Counted from the first letter of the stretch, positions 21,599 through 33,214 are shown. The stretch is 64,000 bases of DNA from Candidatus Pantoea haifensis (GCA_018842655.1 JAGTWN010000004.1:3100001-3164000); one strand, 5' to 3'. Program-made: numbers and translations. The notes: a model not told the origin generated them from the sequence alone.

Positions 21599-22528
21599 TT
21601 ACGGCATGGCATCAAGCGGAATAATCGCGCCGCGATGCTGGATCACCGTGCTGGCAGTCAGATGACCGCACTGCGCGGCGGCTTCCGGTGAGGCACCCGT
21701 TAAACGCTGTGACAAATAGCCAGCACTAAAGGAGTCACCCGCAGCGGTGGTGTCGATCACTTTCTCTCTCGCCAGGCGTATAGCAGGCACATCGATGAGC
21801 GGCTCGTCGCCAACCGCAACCAGACACGATTCGGCACCTCGTTTAATCACAATCTCGCTGGCACCTGCCTGCCGCGTGCGGGCAATGACCTCTTCCAGTG
21901 ACTGCTCGCCCCACAGAAGATACTCATCATCCAGAGTCAGAAAAGCGATATCGGTGCAATTTAACATGGCGCGGTAGGCCGTTTGTGCGGCAGCGTTATC
22001 ACGCCATAAACGTGGACGGTAGTTATTATCGAAAATGACGTTACCGCCATTGGCCCGGCAGCGTGCCAGTAAGGCCATCAGCTTGTCACGGCTGCTGTCA
22101 GGCAATATCGCTAAACTGATGCCGCTCAGATACAGATAATCGTACTGCGCTAACTGCTGACAAATGTTGTCAGATTCTGGGCTGTCGAGCCAGTAACGGG
22201 CCGCCGCATCACTGCGCCAGTACCAGAAGGTGCGCTCGCCGTGGGCATCCGTTTCGATGACGTACAGGCCCGGCATTTTATTTTCCAGCCGCTGAATCAG
22301 GCCGGTGTTAACCTTCTCTTGTTGCCAGGCGGCAATCATTTGATCGCTAAAAGAATCAATTCCCAGCGCGGTTACGTAATCAACACTGAGCTGTGCGTCA
22401 TCTGCCTGTCGGGCAAGGTAAACCGCGGTGTTCAGCGTATCGCCGCCAAAGCCGCGTTTAATGTTCTCACCCTTTTCGGACAACTCAATCATGCATTCGC
22501 CAATAATGGCGATTTTTTTCTGCGTCAT
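21599..22528 (-). CDS. kdgK: 2-dehydro-3-deoxygluconokinase KdgK
   Basis: 309 residues, same length as E. coli KdgK. It phosphorylates KDG to KDPG in hexuronate and pectin breakdown. PfkB/ribokinase signatures are present: the substrate-binding region KRGFGGDTLNTAVYLARQ near the N-terminus and the C-terminal ATP/catalytic motif DTTAAGDSFSAGY, with Asp of GD as base. It stands alone, with its own terminator and a probable KdgR operator upstream. Confidence 0.96.
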   Translation of the reverse strand: MTQKKIAIIGECMIELSEKGENIKRGFGGDTLNTAVYLARQADDAQLSVDYVTALGIDSFSDQMIAAWQQEKVNTGLIQRLENKMPGLYVIETDAHGERTFWYWRSDAAARYWLDSPESDNICQQLAQYDYLYLSGISLAILPDSSRDKLMALLARCRANGGNVIFDNNYRPRLWRDNAAAQTAYRAMLNCTDIAFLTLDDEYLLWGEQSLEEVIARTRQAGASEIVIKRGAESCLVAVGDEPLIDVPAIRLAREKVIDTTAAGDSFSAGYLSQRLTGASPEAAAQCGHLTASTVIQHRGAIIPLDAMP

Positions 22529-22591
22529 GGTTTTTAGCCTGTAGTGAAATTCAACCCTAGTCTCGCGTCTGGTATGGCAGACGTCAACGAT

Positions 22592-22612
22592 TTTTAAAAC
22601 GGCGTTTTAATT
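22592..22612. promoter_or_regulatory. Candidate KdgR operator upstream of kdgK
   Basis: The dyad TTAAAAC-GGC-GTTTTAA (22594-22610) lies about 65-80 bases upstream of the kdgK start. It keeps the AAAC-N3-GTTT core of the KdgR consensus of enteric and soft-rot bacteria. kdgK is a classical KdgR target. The outer positions do not match fully. Confidence 0.5.
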
Positions 22613-22733
22613 CCACTTAAGGTCTGAAAAGTGGAATTTCCAGTTGATATAGCAATCAAATTCCAGCTTGTTTTGGCGATTGTGCAGGTTCAGTCATTGT
22701 TACACTCAGTGCTTTCAAGCGGCCAAATGCTAA

Positions 22734-22760
22734 TAAAGTTATCCCGGAGATAGCCGATAA
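22734..22760 (+). promoter_or_regulatory. Sigma-28 (FliA) promoter of pdeH
   Basis: TAAAGTTA, an 11-base spacer and GCCGATAA match the FliA consensus (TAAAGTTT-N11-GCCGATAA) at 15 of 16 positions. It lies about 50 bases upstream of the pdeH start. In E. coli pdeH is a class 3 flagellar gene, which agrees. Confidence 0.92.
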
Positions 22761-22811
22761 GTGCCGCTGAGTTGCCCTGTCCAGGCGCTCACTACCAACC
22801 AGGAAAATACC

Positions 22812-23584
22812 ATGGTGATGGAGAATACAAGTCACAGGCTACCTTCTTTGAGTGACATAAGCCCCCAGCCGGAAACACATCTTTTCTGGCAACAATGCCA
22901 ACGATTCTATACTTTTCAACCGATTTACAAGGTGTCTGGCCGGTTGCTGGCTATCGAACTGCTCACCGCCATAACGCACCCATCCGCACCTGAAAAAAGC
23001 TGTCACCTGAATCATATTTTGCTGCGCTTGATACCGCTCAACGGCTGCATGTCGTACATGAGCAACTGGAGTTGCTTACACAGTGGTCTGAATTTTTTGA
23101 AAAAGCGGACATCGTTGCGTCGGTCAATATTGATGGCCCTTCGCTGCTGTCGATACAGAATCATCCACCGATTCGCAGCCTGATCGCACGGCTATCCTGG
23201 GTGCGATTTGAACTCACTGAGCATCACGTTTTACCGCAGGAAGAGATGATTGCACAGATGCCGGAGCTCGGCCCGCTGTGGCTGGACGATTTTGGTTCAG
23301 GCATGGCCAACTTCTCAGCCCTGACCGAGCTTAAATATGATTACATCAAGCTGTCCCGCGAGCTGTTTATCCTGCTGCGAAAAACTGACGAAGGACGTAG
23401 CCTGTTTGCAATGCTTCTGGCGCTTATCAACCGTTACTGTAACGGGGTCATCGTTGAAGGCGTAGAAACTGAAGAGGAGTGGCAACAGATTCAGTCTTCA
23501 CCAGCGATGGCTGCACAGGGTTATTTCTTTTCGCGCCCGGTCCCTTTTTCTGAGTTGAATCATCTTGCTATCCAGCTTTCCTGA
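22812..23584 (+). CDS. pdeH: c-di-GMP phosphodiesterase PdeH (YhjH), frameshift at 22993-22998
   Basis: About 257 residues after correction, from ATG at 22812 behind CCAGGAAAATACC. PdeH is the dominant EAL phosphodiesterase that lowers c-di-GMP during motility. The signature is the ELL variant (AIELLTAI), as in E. coli. ASVNIDG, RFELTEHH, WLDDFGSGMANFS, YIKLSRELF and VEGVETEEEW are all present. The frame breaks at an A6 run; one more A joins APEKK to LSPESYFAALD. Transcribed from the FliA promoter upstream, it links motility to the cellulose neighbourhood. Confidence 0.93.
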
Positions 23585-23647
23585 TGCTGTTCCTTACGGT
23601 CTCGACTATCTTTAACAGAGACCGGGGAAGGGCAAGGAGAAAGCGAA

Positions 23648-25707
23648 ATGTCTCGCACAGGAAAAATCATAAGTTGGATTATCGGGCTTTTTTATTACTG
23701 GTTGTTGTACTCATTGTCATTATTGCCACATTTGACTGGAATCGTCTGAAGCCAACCATTAACCAGAAAGTCTCGACAGAATTGAACCGCCCGTTCGCCA
23801 TTCGTGGCGATTTAGGCGTAGCCTGGGAACGTAATCGTGACGAGCCTGGCTGGCGCAGTTGGGTGCCGTGGCCGCACTTGCACGCGCAGGACATCATGCT
23901 GGGCAATCCGCCGGATGTTCCGGAAGTAACAATGGTGCATTTGCAGCGCGTGGATGCCACTCTGGCGCCGCTGGCGCTTCTGCATAAAGAAGTATTTATA
24001 CCCTGGATTAAACTGGAGCAGCCCGATGCGCGCTTGATCCAGACGGCAGATAAGAAAAATAACTGGACCTTTAATCTCGCCAACAGTGACAACAAAGATG
24101 AGAACGCGCCACCCTCGGCGTGGTCCTTCCGTCTCGACAATATCTTGTTTGATCAGGGGCAAATCCGCTATCGCGATGCGATCAATAAAGCTGATGTCAC
24201 CGTGAAGGTGAACCCGTTGGGCAAGCCGGTGCCCTATGCGCAAATTGCAGGCGGTGATGATAAGCAAAAAGGTGCGGGAGATTTTGTATTTGGCTGGCAG
24301 GCTAACGGTACTTATAACAACGAGCAGTTAGAGGGTGAGGGCAAAACTGGCGGCATGCTGTCGCTGCGCAGCCAGAATACGCCGTTCCCGATTCAGGCCG
24401 ATGTGCGGAACGGGACAACGCGCGTGCAGGTAACAGGCGGGTTGCAGGATCCCATGAATTTAGGCGGGCTGGACGTGCGTCTGCGCTTCTCGGGCGACAC
24501 GCTGGCGAATTTGTATGGTCTGACGGGCGTACTGCTGCCCGATACCCCACCTTATGACACAGATGGTCATTTGCGTGCTAAATTTGCCGGTGAAAAAGGC
24601 CCTGTTTATCAATACGAAAATTTTAATGGCCACATCGGCGACAGCGATATTCATGGCTCGTTAACTTATACCCAGGGTAAACCGCGTCCCAAACTGAGCG
24701 GTGAACTGACGTCTCGCCAGTTGCGTATGGCGGATTTAGGGCCACTCATCGGCGTTGATTCCGGTAAAGGCAGCAAAAAAACCGAGCAGGCGAAAGCGCA
24801 GCGGGGAGAAAAATCGACCCAGCCCACCGATCGCGTGTTACCCCACGATAAGTTCGATACCAAAAGCTGGGACGTGATGGACGCTGATGTGAAATTTAGC
24901 GGCAAGCGTATTGAACACAGCAATTCGCTGCCGTTGAGCGATCTTTATACCCATTTGCAGCTAAAAAATGGTGACCTGCTGTTGGATCCGCTGCGTTTCG
25001 GCATGGCGGGCGGCAATTTAAACAGCACCATTCGTTTAGAAGGCGATCGCACGCCGATGCGCGGGCGCGCAGATATTCACGCACGGAAACTGCGCTTGCG
25101 TCAGCTGTTCCCGGATGTATCAGCGATGCAGAACAGTCTGGGCCAGCTAAACGGCGATGCCAGTTTTACCGGTACGGGTAATTCGGTCGCAGATTTACTG
25201 GCGACCAGTGATGGCCAACTGAAATTGTTAATGAACGATGGCGTGATCAGCCGCAGCCTGATGGAAATCGCCGGGCTTAATGTCGGTAACTATGTGGTAG
25301 GCAAACTGTTTGGCGATGATCAGGTGCGTATTAACTGCGCCGCAACTGATATCAAACTGCAAAACGGCTTAGCGACACCCAACCTGTTTGTTTTTGATAC
25401 TGAGAATGCAGTGATTAACGTAACTGGCAACGCTAATTTCGCCAGTGAGCGGATGGATCTTTCTATCAATCCAGAGAGCAAAGGCATTCGCATTATTACC
25501 CTGCGTTCGCCGCTTTATGTGCGCGGAACATTCAAAAATCCTGACGCCGGAGTGAAAGCGGGTCCGCTGCTGGCGCGTGGTGCCGCTGCCGTGGCGTTAG
25601 GTACAGTTGTTGCGCCTGCTGCTGCATTACTGGCACTGATTTCCTCCAGCGATAACGAGGATAATCAGTGCAGTACTGTATTACAGCAGATGAAAAACAG
25701 TCAGTAA
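23648..25707 (+). CDS. yhjG: AsmA-family protein YhjG (frameshift near start, 23688-23693)
   Basis: About 686 residues. The likely start is ATG at 23648, preceded by AAGGAG and giving MSRTGKIISWIIG. A T6 run then loses one base, which hides this start in another frame. After correction there is one N-terminal membrane anchor (to about residue 30) and a long periplasmic AsmA-type body beginning FDWNRLKPTINQKVSTELNR. AsmA-family proteins bridge the envelope and are implicated in phospholipid transport; the specific role of YhjG is not settled. It converges on ppiC with no gap. Confidence 0.9.
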
Positions 25708-25988
25708 TCAGTTGCGGTAGAGCACTTTGATAATGTGATAACCAAACGCGGTTTTCACCGGTCCGTAAGGTTTTAATAGCGGGCAGGTGAAAACCGCTTT
25801 ATCAAATGCGGGCACCATCTGACCCTGACGGAACTCCCCAAATCGCCGCCGTTTTTCCCGGACGGACAGGTAGAGTGTTTCTTTGCCAGTTGTTGAAAGC
25901 TCCCGCCTTTTTCCAGCTTCGTCAGTATCTCTTTCGCCAGAGCTTCCTCTTTCACGAGGATGTGTAAAGCCGCCGCAGTTTTCGCCAT
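25708..25988 (-). CDS. ppiC: Parvulin-type peptidyl-prolyl isomerase PpiC (frameshift at 25836-25839)
   Basis: 93 residues after correction, exactly the E. coli length. The protein starts [15 protein letters not shown] and continues [18 protein letters not shown]. After a C4 run on the plus strand is restored to C5, it continues [20 protein letters not shown] and ends [11 protein letters not shown]. PpiC catalyses cis/trans isomerisation of Xaa-Pro bonds in the cytoplasm. It is divergent from rep. The uncorrected frame has an unrelated, shorter ending. Confidence 0.93.
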
Positions 25989-26110
25989 GTTGCTGTCTCG
26001 TTGTGTATAATCGTCGCCCATTATAACCCTAACTTGCACGCAGCAGGCGCGTTGGCTGGCTGCGCAACGGGCGTTATAACTTTTCTTAATCAACTGAGTG
26101 AATGTCTGTT

Positions 26111-28132
26111 ATGCGTTTAAATCCCGGCCAACAGCGTGCTGTCGAATTTGTCACCGGTCCTTGTCTGGTGCTGGCGGGTGCGGGTTCGGGGAAAACCCGT
26201 GTCATTACCAATAAAATTGCGCATCTGATCCGCGCGTGCGGCTATCAGGCGCGCCACATTGCGGCAGTCACCTTTACCAATAAAGCCTCGCGCGAGATGA
26301 AAGAGCGCGTTGCGCAGACGCTTGGCCGTAAAGAAGCGCGCGGTTTAATGATCTCCACTTTTCATACGTTGGGATTAGAGATTATCAAGCGTGAATATGC
26401 CGCGCTGGGCATGAAATCCAACTTCTCGCTGTTTGACGATCAAGACCAGCTTGCCTTGCTAAAGGAGCTGACGAAGCAGTGGCTGGAAGAGGATAAGACG
26501 CTGGTTCAACAGCTTATTTCCACTATCTCTAACTGGAAAAATGATCTGGTTGATCCCGCTCGTGCCGCTGCACTGGCCCGCTCCGAGCGAGATACCCTTT
26601 TTGCTCATTGCTATGGCCTGTACGATCAGCATCTGAAAGCCTGTAACGTCCTCGATTTTGATGATTTGATTCTGCTGCCCACGCTGCTGCTCCAGCGCAA
26701 CCAGGAGGTGCGGGAACGCTGGCAACAGCGCATCCGTTATCTGCTGGTGGATGAGTATCAGGATACGAATACCAGCCAGTATGAACTGGTGAAATTACTG
26801 GTTGGCGCGCGGGCGCGTTTTACCGTGGTGGGTGATGACGATCAGTCTATTTACTCCTGGCGTGGTGCCCGTCCGCAGAATCTGGTGCTGTTAAAAGAGG
26901 ATTTCCCGGCGCTGGAGGTGGTGAAGCTGGAGCAGAATTACCGCTCTTCCCAGCGTATTTTGAAGGCAGCCAATATTCTCATCGCTAACAATCCACACGT
27001 TTTTGAAAAGCGGCTGTTCTCTGAGCTGGGCATGGGTAACCCGCTGAAAGTATTGACCGCAAATAATGAAGATCACGAAGCGGAGCGCGTCGCGGGTGAA
27101 ATGATTGCGCATCACTTCATCAATAAAACGGCTTACAAAGATTACGCCATTCTTTATCGCGGTAATCATCAGTCGCGTGTCTTTGAGAAGCAGTTGATGC
27201 AAAACCGCATTCCGTACCGTATTTCAGGCGGCACGTCGTTCTTCTCGCGACCTGAAATCAAAGATCTGCTGGCTTACTTGCGCGTGCTGACCAACCCGGA
27301 TGATGACAGTGCTTTTCTGCGCATCGTTAATACACCGCGCCGTGAGATTGGTCCGGCTACGCTACAAAAACTGGGCGAATGGGCCAATTTGCGTAACAAG
27401 AGCCTGTTCAACGCCAGTTTTGACGTTGGATTAGGGCAAACCCTGAACGGTCGCGGTTTGGAGCATCTACAACGCTTTACGCACTGGCTGAATGAGATCA
27501 TTCAACTGACCGAACGCGAGCCGGTTAACGCGGTGCGCGATCTGATCCGTGGCATCGATTACGAAAGCTGGTTATTTGAAACCTCTGGCAGTCCAAAAGC
27601 CGCAGAAATGCGCATGAAAAACGTCAATACGCTGTTTCAGTGGATGACGGAGATGCTGGAAGGTAGCGATCTGGATGAGCCGATGACGCTGGCGCAGGTG
27701 GTGACGCGCTTTACGTTGCGCGACATGATGGAGCGCGGTGAAAACGATGAGGAGCTCGATCAGGTGCAGTTGATGACGTTACATGCATCAAAAGGGCTGG
27801 AATTTCCTTACGTTTACCTGGTTGGCATGGAAGAGGGGTTATTGCCGCACCAGAGCAGTATCGATGAGAATAATATTGAGGAAGAGCGACGCCTCGCTTA
27901 CGTAGGTATTACGCGCGCGCAGAAGGAGCTGACGTTTACTTTATGTCGCGAACGTCGCCAGTATGGTGAGCTGGTGCGCCCGGAACCGAGCCGCTTTTTA
28001 CTGGAGCTGCCGCAGGATGATGTGGCCTGGGAAACCGAGCGCAAAGTTGTCAGCGCAGAAGAGAGAATGAAAACCGGCCAAAGCCGTGTGGCGGGTTTAA
28101 GAGCGATGCTGGAAAAAGCGAAGAAAGCCTGA
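26111..28132 (+). CDS. rep: ATP-dependent DNA helicase Rep
   Basis: 673 residues, as in E. coli, from the ATG at 26111 ([13 protein letters not shown]); an ATG three codons upstream is less conserved. Superfamily 1A 3'-5' helicase that clears proteins ahead of the replisome. Motifs: Walker A GAGSGKTR, motif Ia AVTFTNKAS, motif [10 protein letters not shown], motif [16 protein letters not shown], motif IV EQNYRSS, motif [11 protein letters not shown] and motif VI VGITRAQ. Intact. Confidence 0.97.
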   Translation: MRLNPGQQRAVEFVTGPCLVLAGAGSGKTRVITNKIAHLIRACGYQARHIAAVTFTNKASREMKERVAQTLGRKEARGLMISTFHTLGLEIIKREYAALGMKSNFSLFDDQDQLALLKELTKQWLEEDKTLVQQLISTISNWKNDLVDPARAAALARSERDTLFAHCYGLYDQHLKACNVLDFDDLILLPTLLLQRNQEVRERWQQRIRYLLVDEYQDTNTSQYELVKLLVGARARFTVVGDDDQSIYSWRGARPQNLVLLKEDFPALEVVKLEQNYRSSQRILKAANILIANNPHVFEKRLFSELGMGNPLKVLTANNEDHEAERVAGEMIAHHFINKTAYKDYAILYRGNHQSRVFEKQLMQNRIPYRISGGTSFFSRPEIKDLLAYLRVLTNPDDDSAFLRIVNTPRREIGPATLQKLGEWANLRNKSLFNASFDVGLGQTLNGRGLEHLQRFTHWLNEIIQLTEREPVNAVRDLIRGIDYESWLFETSGSPKAAEMRMKNVNTLFQWMTEMLEGSDLDEPMTLAQVVTRFTLRDMMERGENDEELDQVQLMTLHASKGLEFPYVYLVGMEEGLLPHQSSIDENNIEEERRLAYVGITRAQKELTFTLCRERRQYGELVRPEPSRFLLELPQDDVAWETERKVVSAEERMKTGQSRVAGLRAMLEKAKKA

Positions 28133-28149
28133 GTTGGGCGCATGCTGCC

Positions 28150-28346
28150 CTTTCTCCCGCCAGCGAGAGAAAGAGCCGCCCGACGCGAAACTGAAAAATT
28201 TGCGCTGCCTTTTAAATTATTTTCTTTTGAACATCACTAACCTGGCCTCAGACAAGAACTTTAGCGAGCGACGCTGAGGCAAGGCGAAGCTTTTCCGGCA
28301 TAGCGGAGTTTACACAGCGTAAAGGAGCATTTGACGGAAAAGCTTC
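28150..28346. repeat. Inverted repeats in the rep-gppA intergenic region
   Basis: Two dyads lie between the converging rep and gppA genes. The first is CTTTCTC/GAGAAAG (28150-28173), within a larger GGGCG...CGCCC stem. The second has perfect 12-base arms GAAGCTTTTCCG (28286-28297) and CGGAAAAGCTTC (28335-28346), with an inner TTTAC-acagc-GTAAA hairpin. They may form termination or 3'-end structures, or be a dispersed palindromic element of this lineage. Confidence 0.55.
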
Positions 28347-28377
28347 AACGCTGCATCGGCGAGCGCAGCAGGTTCGA

Positions 28378-29861
28378 TTAAGTAATAGTAAGAAGCCAGT
28401 GAACATAGGACTGATAATGGCTCTCCTGTTCCAGCAGCTCGGCCCGCAGTGGATGCGCCGCCAGCCAGCCAGCAGGTAATGTCAGATGCAGCGCGTCATC
28501 ATCTGCCTGCAATCGCACTGCAGGTAATGTATCGTCACGGCGACGGCTGGAGAAGATAATTGCCAGACGCAGCAAACGACACAGCCGTTCTGCCAGGCGC
28601 GGCGGTACAGCATTCTGCTGGGTTAACAGCGCCAGATCGATACTGCCGCTCTGGTTTTGCAACAGGCAGGCCAGCAGCTTTTTTGTGCAGGAGTAAAACC
28701 AGGCAGGTCGAGATGGCGGACTAAATAAGCGGCGTGCTGGGGTGCCTGACGAAAATCTACGCTCAGGCCGATTTCATGAATGGCGCAGGCGCTCAACAGT
28801 AAATCACGACAGCGTTGATCGAGTTTCCATAGCGCACTGACCTGACGAAAAAAACTTTCTGCCAGTTGACGCACACGTCCAGCCTGCTCGATATCAATAC
28901 TGAACCGACGCTGTACGTTTTGCAGGGTACGGCTGCGAATATCGCGGTCAACAGGCAGATGTAACATGCCATAAACCAACCCTTCACGTAGCGCGCCGCC
29001 TGCCAGCGTCATGCTTTCAATGTTCAGCTCCTGGAAAATGGCAATCAAAATCGACAGGCCACTGGGGAAAACCAGTGCGCGTTCCAGTGTCAGACCTTCG
29101 ATTTCTAACTCTTCCAGCTTGCCGCATTGAATTGCACGCTGTTTAAGCTGTTGCAGTTTGCTGAGGGTGATGCGCTCGTCCATGCCTTGCGCAACCATGA
29201 TCTCCTGAAGCGCCTGCACTGTCCCCGATGCACCAACACAGGCTTGCCAGCCTTGCTCGCGCAGACGCGCAACAACGGGTTGAATCATTTCGCGTGCTGC
29301 CTGTTCAGCCTGCGCAAAATTCTCTTTAGCCAGGTGACGGTCGCTGAAGAAACGTTCCAGCCAGGTTACGCAGCCCATCGACAAGCTAAACAACACCGTG
29401 GCGTGAGAGCCATCGCCCGTCGCCAGTTCCGTGCTGCCACCGCCAATGTCTACCACTAAGCGCCGATCTGAACCGCCAGTAGTATGAGCAACGCCTTGAT
29501 AAATCAGGCGAGCTTCCTCTTCACCGCTAATAACATTGATCGCGCAACCCAGGATCTGCTGCGCTGTTTCGAGAAAGGCTTGTGCATTTGCCGCAAGGCG
29601 CAGCGTGGCAGTGGCGACCACGCGAATTTGTTCGGGAGGAATATCTTGCAGTTGTTCTGAAAACAATCTGAGACATTGCCAGCCGCGCGTCATCGCTTCA
29701 GCTGACAAATGGTTGCTTTTATCCAGACCTGCAGCAAGGCGCACCTTGCGTTTGATCTTCGCGACGGTCTGGATACTGCCAGACACTTCGCGCACCACCA
29801 ACATATGAAAGCTGTTAGAGCCTAAATCAATCGCAGCATAAAGTGACGATGCGCTTAGCAT
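28378..29861 (-). CDS. gppA: Guanosine-5'-triphosphate,3'-diphosphate pyrophosphatase GppA (frameshift at 28679-28684)
   Basis: 494 residues after correction, the usual length, from the ATG at 29861 ([20 protein letters not shown]). GppA converts pppGpp to ppGpp and also hydrolyses polyphosphate. The Ppx/GppA ASKHA fold shows [31 protein letters not shown] and [14 protein letters not shown]. The frame breaks at a T6 run on the plus strand; one more base joins FTPAQKK to LLACLLQNQ. It starts seven bases downstream of the rhlB stop, so the two probably share a transcript. Confidence 0.94.
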
Positions 29862-29868
29862 GGTGAGC

Positions 29869-31161
29869 TTAACTCGAACGTTTACGGTTGTTGTTGCGTG
29901 GCGTACCACGACGATTAGCGTTGTTACCGCCACGACGCGGACCGTTACCTGAACGGCTTCTTGCCAGGCGCTTCGGTGGTGGTAATTCGCTCAGCAGCGC
30001 ATCACTGTTGTACTTGCTGACCGGAATGCTGTGTCCGATATACTCTTCGATAGCCGGTAAATTCAGCGCATACTCTTCGCACGCCAGGCTGATAGAGTGT
30101 CCGCTGGCACCTGCGCGTCCGGTACGACCAATACGATGCACATAATCTTCGCGATCGTCAGGCAAATCGTAGTTAAAGACGTGCGTTACCGCAGGAATAT
30201 GCAGGCCACGCGCCGCAACGTCGGTTGCGACCAAAATATCCACGTCACCTTTGGTAAAATCATCCAGGATGCGCAGACGTTTTTTCTGGGCCACATCGCC
30301 CGTCAGCAAGCCGACACGATGACCGTCCGCCGCCAGATGTCCCCAAATATCTTCACAACGATGTTTGGTATTGGCGAAAACGATAGCGCGATCTGGCCAC
30401 TCTTCTTCAAGCAGCGTTTGCAGCAGACGCATTTTCTCTTCATTTGAAGGATAGAAAAGCTCTTCTTTAATGCGGTGGCCGGTTTTTTGCTCCGGTTCCA
30501 CTTCAACATATTCGGCGCTATTCATGTGTTCAAACGCCAGTTCACGCACGCGGTAAGAGAGCGTAGCGGAGAACAGCATGCTCAGACGCTGCGTAGCAGC
30601 AGGCATGCGGCGGAACAACCAGCGAATATCTTTAATAAAGCCGAGATCGAACATGCGATCGGCTTCGTCCAGCACCATCACCTGAATGGCACCGAGGTTA
30701 ACGTGATTTTGCTTAGCGTAATCGATCAGGCGACCTGTGGTGCCGATCAAAATATCTACGCCCTGTTCTAAGACTTTAAGCTGTTTGTCATAACCGTCAC
30801 CGCCATAGGCCAGGCCTAATTTTAGTCCGGTCGCGGCTGCCAGCGGCTCAGCATCAGCATGAATTTGCACGGCAAGTTCACGCGTTGGTGCCAGAATTAA
30901 TGCGCGTGGCTGGTTGACCTGACGGCCTTCAGCCGCAGGATTTGAGAGAAGATGATGAAACGTTGACGTCAGAAACGCCATCGTTTTGCCGGTACCGGTT
31001 TGCGCCTGACCCGCAACATCACGCCCTGAAAGCGTAAAAGGCAGTGCTAACGCCTGAATGGGCGTGCAGTTATGAAAGCCTTTATTTTCAAGGGCTTCCA
31101 CCACCAGAGGGTGCAGGGCGAAGTCGGAAAACTTCTGTTCGGTTAAGTGTGTTTTGCTCAT
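29869..31161 (-). CDS. rhlB: DEAD-box RNA helicase RhlB
   Basis: 430 residues (E. coli 421). RhlB unwinds RNA in the RNA degradosome with RNase E. Motifs: Q-motif [11 protein letters not shown], Walker [19 protein letters not shown] in [13 protein letters not shown] in LFSATLS, and [13 protein letters not shown] with [10 protein letters not shown]. The C-terminal tail is basic ([19 protein letters not shown]), as expected for RNA binding. Divergent from trxA. Confidence 0.97.
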   Translation of the reverse strand: MSKTHLTEQKFSDFALHPLVVEALENKGFHNCTPIQALALPFTLSGRDVAGQAQTGTGKTMAFLTSTFHHLLSNPAAEGRQVNQPRALILAPTRELAVQIHADAEPLAAATGLKLGLAYGGDGYDKQLKVLEQGVDILIGTTGRLIDYAKQNHVNLGAIQVMVLDEADRMFDLGFIKDIRWLFRRMPAATQRLSMLFSATLSYRVRELAFEHMNSAEYVEVEPEQKTGHRIKEELFYPSNEEKMRLLQTLLEEEWPDRAIVFANTKHRCEDIWGHLAADGHRVGLLTGDVAQKKRLRILDDFTKGDVDILVATDVAARGLHIPAVTHVFNYDLPDDREDYVHRIGRTGRAGASGHSISLACEEYALNLPAIEEYIGHSIPVSKYNSDALLSELPPPKRLARSRSGNGPRRGGNNANRRGTPRNNNRKRSS

Positions 31162-31278
31162 AGTGTGGTAGAATATCAGCTTACTATCGCTTTACGAAAG
31201 CGTATCCGATGAAATAAAGTCAACCTACATTGGTATATTTTACGCCAATTCGCCAGGCATAATCTTGTGGAGTAAAAC

Positions 31279-31611
31279 ATGAGCAGCGATAAAATCGTTC
31301 ACCTGACCGATGACAGTTTCGACACCGACGTGCTGAAAGCCGACGGCGTTACACTGGTAGATTTCTGGGCTGAATGGTGTGGTCCTTGCAAAATGATCGC
31401 CCCGATTCTTGATGAAGTCGCAGAAGAGTACGAAGGTAAGCTTACTATCGCTAAGCTGAATATCGACGACAACCCGGGCACTGCGCCGAAATATGGCATT
31501 CGCGGTATTCCGACGCTGCTACTGTTCAAAAACGGTGAAGTCGCCGCAACGAAAGTCGGCGCCTTGTCCAAAGGTCAGTTGAAAGAGTTCCTGAACGCCA
31601 ATTTGGCCTAA
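31279..31611 (+). CDS. trxA: Thioredoxin 1 TrxA
   Basis: 110 residues, one more than E. coli owing to an extra Ser after the start. SD GTGGAG lies upstream. The redox site WCGPC is at residues 33-37; the cis-Pro is in [11 protein letters not shown]. It reduces cytoplasmic disulfides, including those of ribonucleotide reductase. Intact. Confidence 0.98.
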   Translation: MSSDKIVHLTDDSFDTDVLKADGVTLVDFWAEWCGPCKMIAPILDEVAEEYEGKLTIAKLNIDDNPGTAPKYGIRGIPTLLLFKNGEVAATKVGALSKGQLKEFLNANLA

Positions 31612-31955
31612 TCAGGGCTGAACGTTCAGCGATGTGGAAATTTATTTCTGCCGCTGGACGTTCGCTTTCAGGCGTGCTAAGTTACCAACACTGCATTACG
31701 AACTTACCTTGTAGTTAGCATCTTAAAGTTTTCCCTGTTGAACCCTGCCGCACTGTACCTTTAGCAGCGGTTTTGCAATCTGACGGTTAGCTCCAACTTT
31801 GGCATCGCAATCGGCCGCCTCCTCGCATCCAGTCGCTATCCCTGATGATGATCGTCGAGAAGAGTCGAAAAGAGCCATTAACAGGCATGGATTAATTGCC
31901 ATACCATTCACGACAAACATTTCGAGTATTACCCCGAGTTTAAGAACCCATCACT
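31612..31955 (+). promoter_or_regulatory. rho promoter and long untranslated leader
   Basis: 344 bases separate trxA and rho. A perfect 14-base palindrome (GCTGAACGTTCAGC, 31617-31630) directly follows trxA. The later part has C-rich, G-poor stretches (for example 31810-31845) that would suit Rho-dependent autoregulatory attenuation known for enteric rho. A convincing rhoL leader peptide was not found. Confidence 0.55.
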
Positions 31956-33214
31956 ATGAATCTTACCGAATTAAAGAATACGCCGGTTTCTGAGCTGATT
32001 ACCCTCGGCGAAAATATGGGGCTGGAAAATCAGGCTCGCATGCGCAAGCAGGACATCATTTTCTCAATCCTGAAGCAGCACGCAAAAAGCGGCGAAGACA
32101 TCTTCGGTGATGGCGTGCTGGAGATATTGCAGGATGGATTTGGATTCCTCCGCTCTGGAGACAGCTCCTACCTCGCCGGTCCCGATGATATCTACGTTTC
32201 CCCAGCCAAATTCGCCGCTTTAACCTCCGCACTGGTGACACCATTTCCGGCAAAATCCGTCCGCCGAAAGAAGGTGAGCGTTACTTTGCGCTGCTGAAGG
32301 TTAATGAAGTTAACTATGACAAGCCAGAGAACGCGCGTAATAAGATTCTGTTCGAAAACCTCACGCCGCTGCACGCGAATAATCGCCTGCGAATGGAGCG
32401 GGGTAATGGCTCAACTGAAGATTTGACGGCTCGCGTACTGGATCTGGCTTCACCTATTGGTCGTGGTCAGCGTGGTTTGATCGTCGCACCGCCAAAAGCC
32501 GGTAAAACCATGCTACTGCAAAACATCGCACAGAGCCTGGCGTATAACTATCCGGATTGCGTGCTGATGGTGCTGCTGATTGATGAGCGTCCGGAAGAAG
32601 TGACCGAGATGCAGCGTCTGGTAAAAGGTGAAGTTATCGCTTCTACCTTTGACGAACCCGCATCACGCCACGTTCAGGTTGCTGAGATGGTGATTGAGAA
32701 AGCTAAACGCCTGGTTGAACACAAGAAAGACGTTATCATTCTGCTTGACTCCATTACACGTCTGGCGCGTGCTTACAACACCGTTGTACCGGCTTCCGGT
32801 AAAGTGTTGACCGGTGGTGTGGATGCCAACGCCCTGCATCGTCCGAAGCGTTTCTTCGGTGCAGCACGTAACGTTGAAGAGGGTGGCAGCCTGACTATCA
32901 TCGCAACGGCGCTGGTTGATACCGGCTCGAAGATGGATGAAGTTATCTACGAAGAGTTTAAAGGCACCGGTAACATGGAGCTGCATCTCTCACGTAAGAT
33001 CGCTGAAAAACGTGTCTTCCCGGCAATTGATTACAACCGCTCCGGTACGCGTAAAGAAGAGCTGCTGACTTCTCAGGAAGAACTGCAAAAAATGTGGATC
33101 CTGCGTAAGATTATTCACCCAATGGGTGAAATCGATGCGATGGAATTCCTCATTAATAAGTTGGCAATGACCAAAACCAACGATGAATTCTTCGACATGA
33201 TGAAGCGTTCCTGA
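31956..33214 (+). CDS. rho: Transcription termination factor Rho (frameshift at 32200-32203)
   Basis: 419 residues after correction, exactly the E. coli length. The N-terminal start [19 protein letters not shown] leads into the cold-shock-like RNA-binding domain ([24 protein letters not shown]). After a C4 run is restored to C5, the protein continues [19 protein letters not shown]. The ATPase core has PPKAGKT (Walker A), [13 protein letters not shown], and the Q/R loop region [14 protein letters not shown]. Rho is essential in enteric bacteria, so the break must be an error in the sequence. Confidence 0.97.

Noticed and set aside
31956-32297. rho as a true pseudogene
   Set aside because: Both halves are fully conserved, Rho is essential, and one C in a C4 run restores exactly 419 residues.
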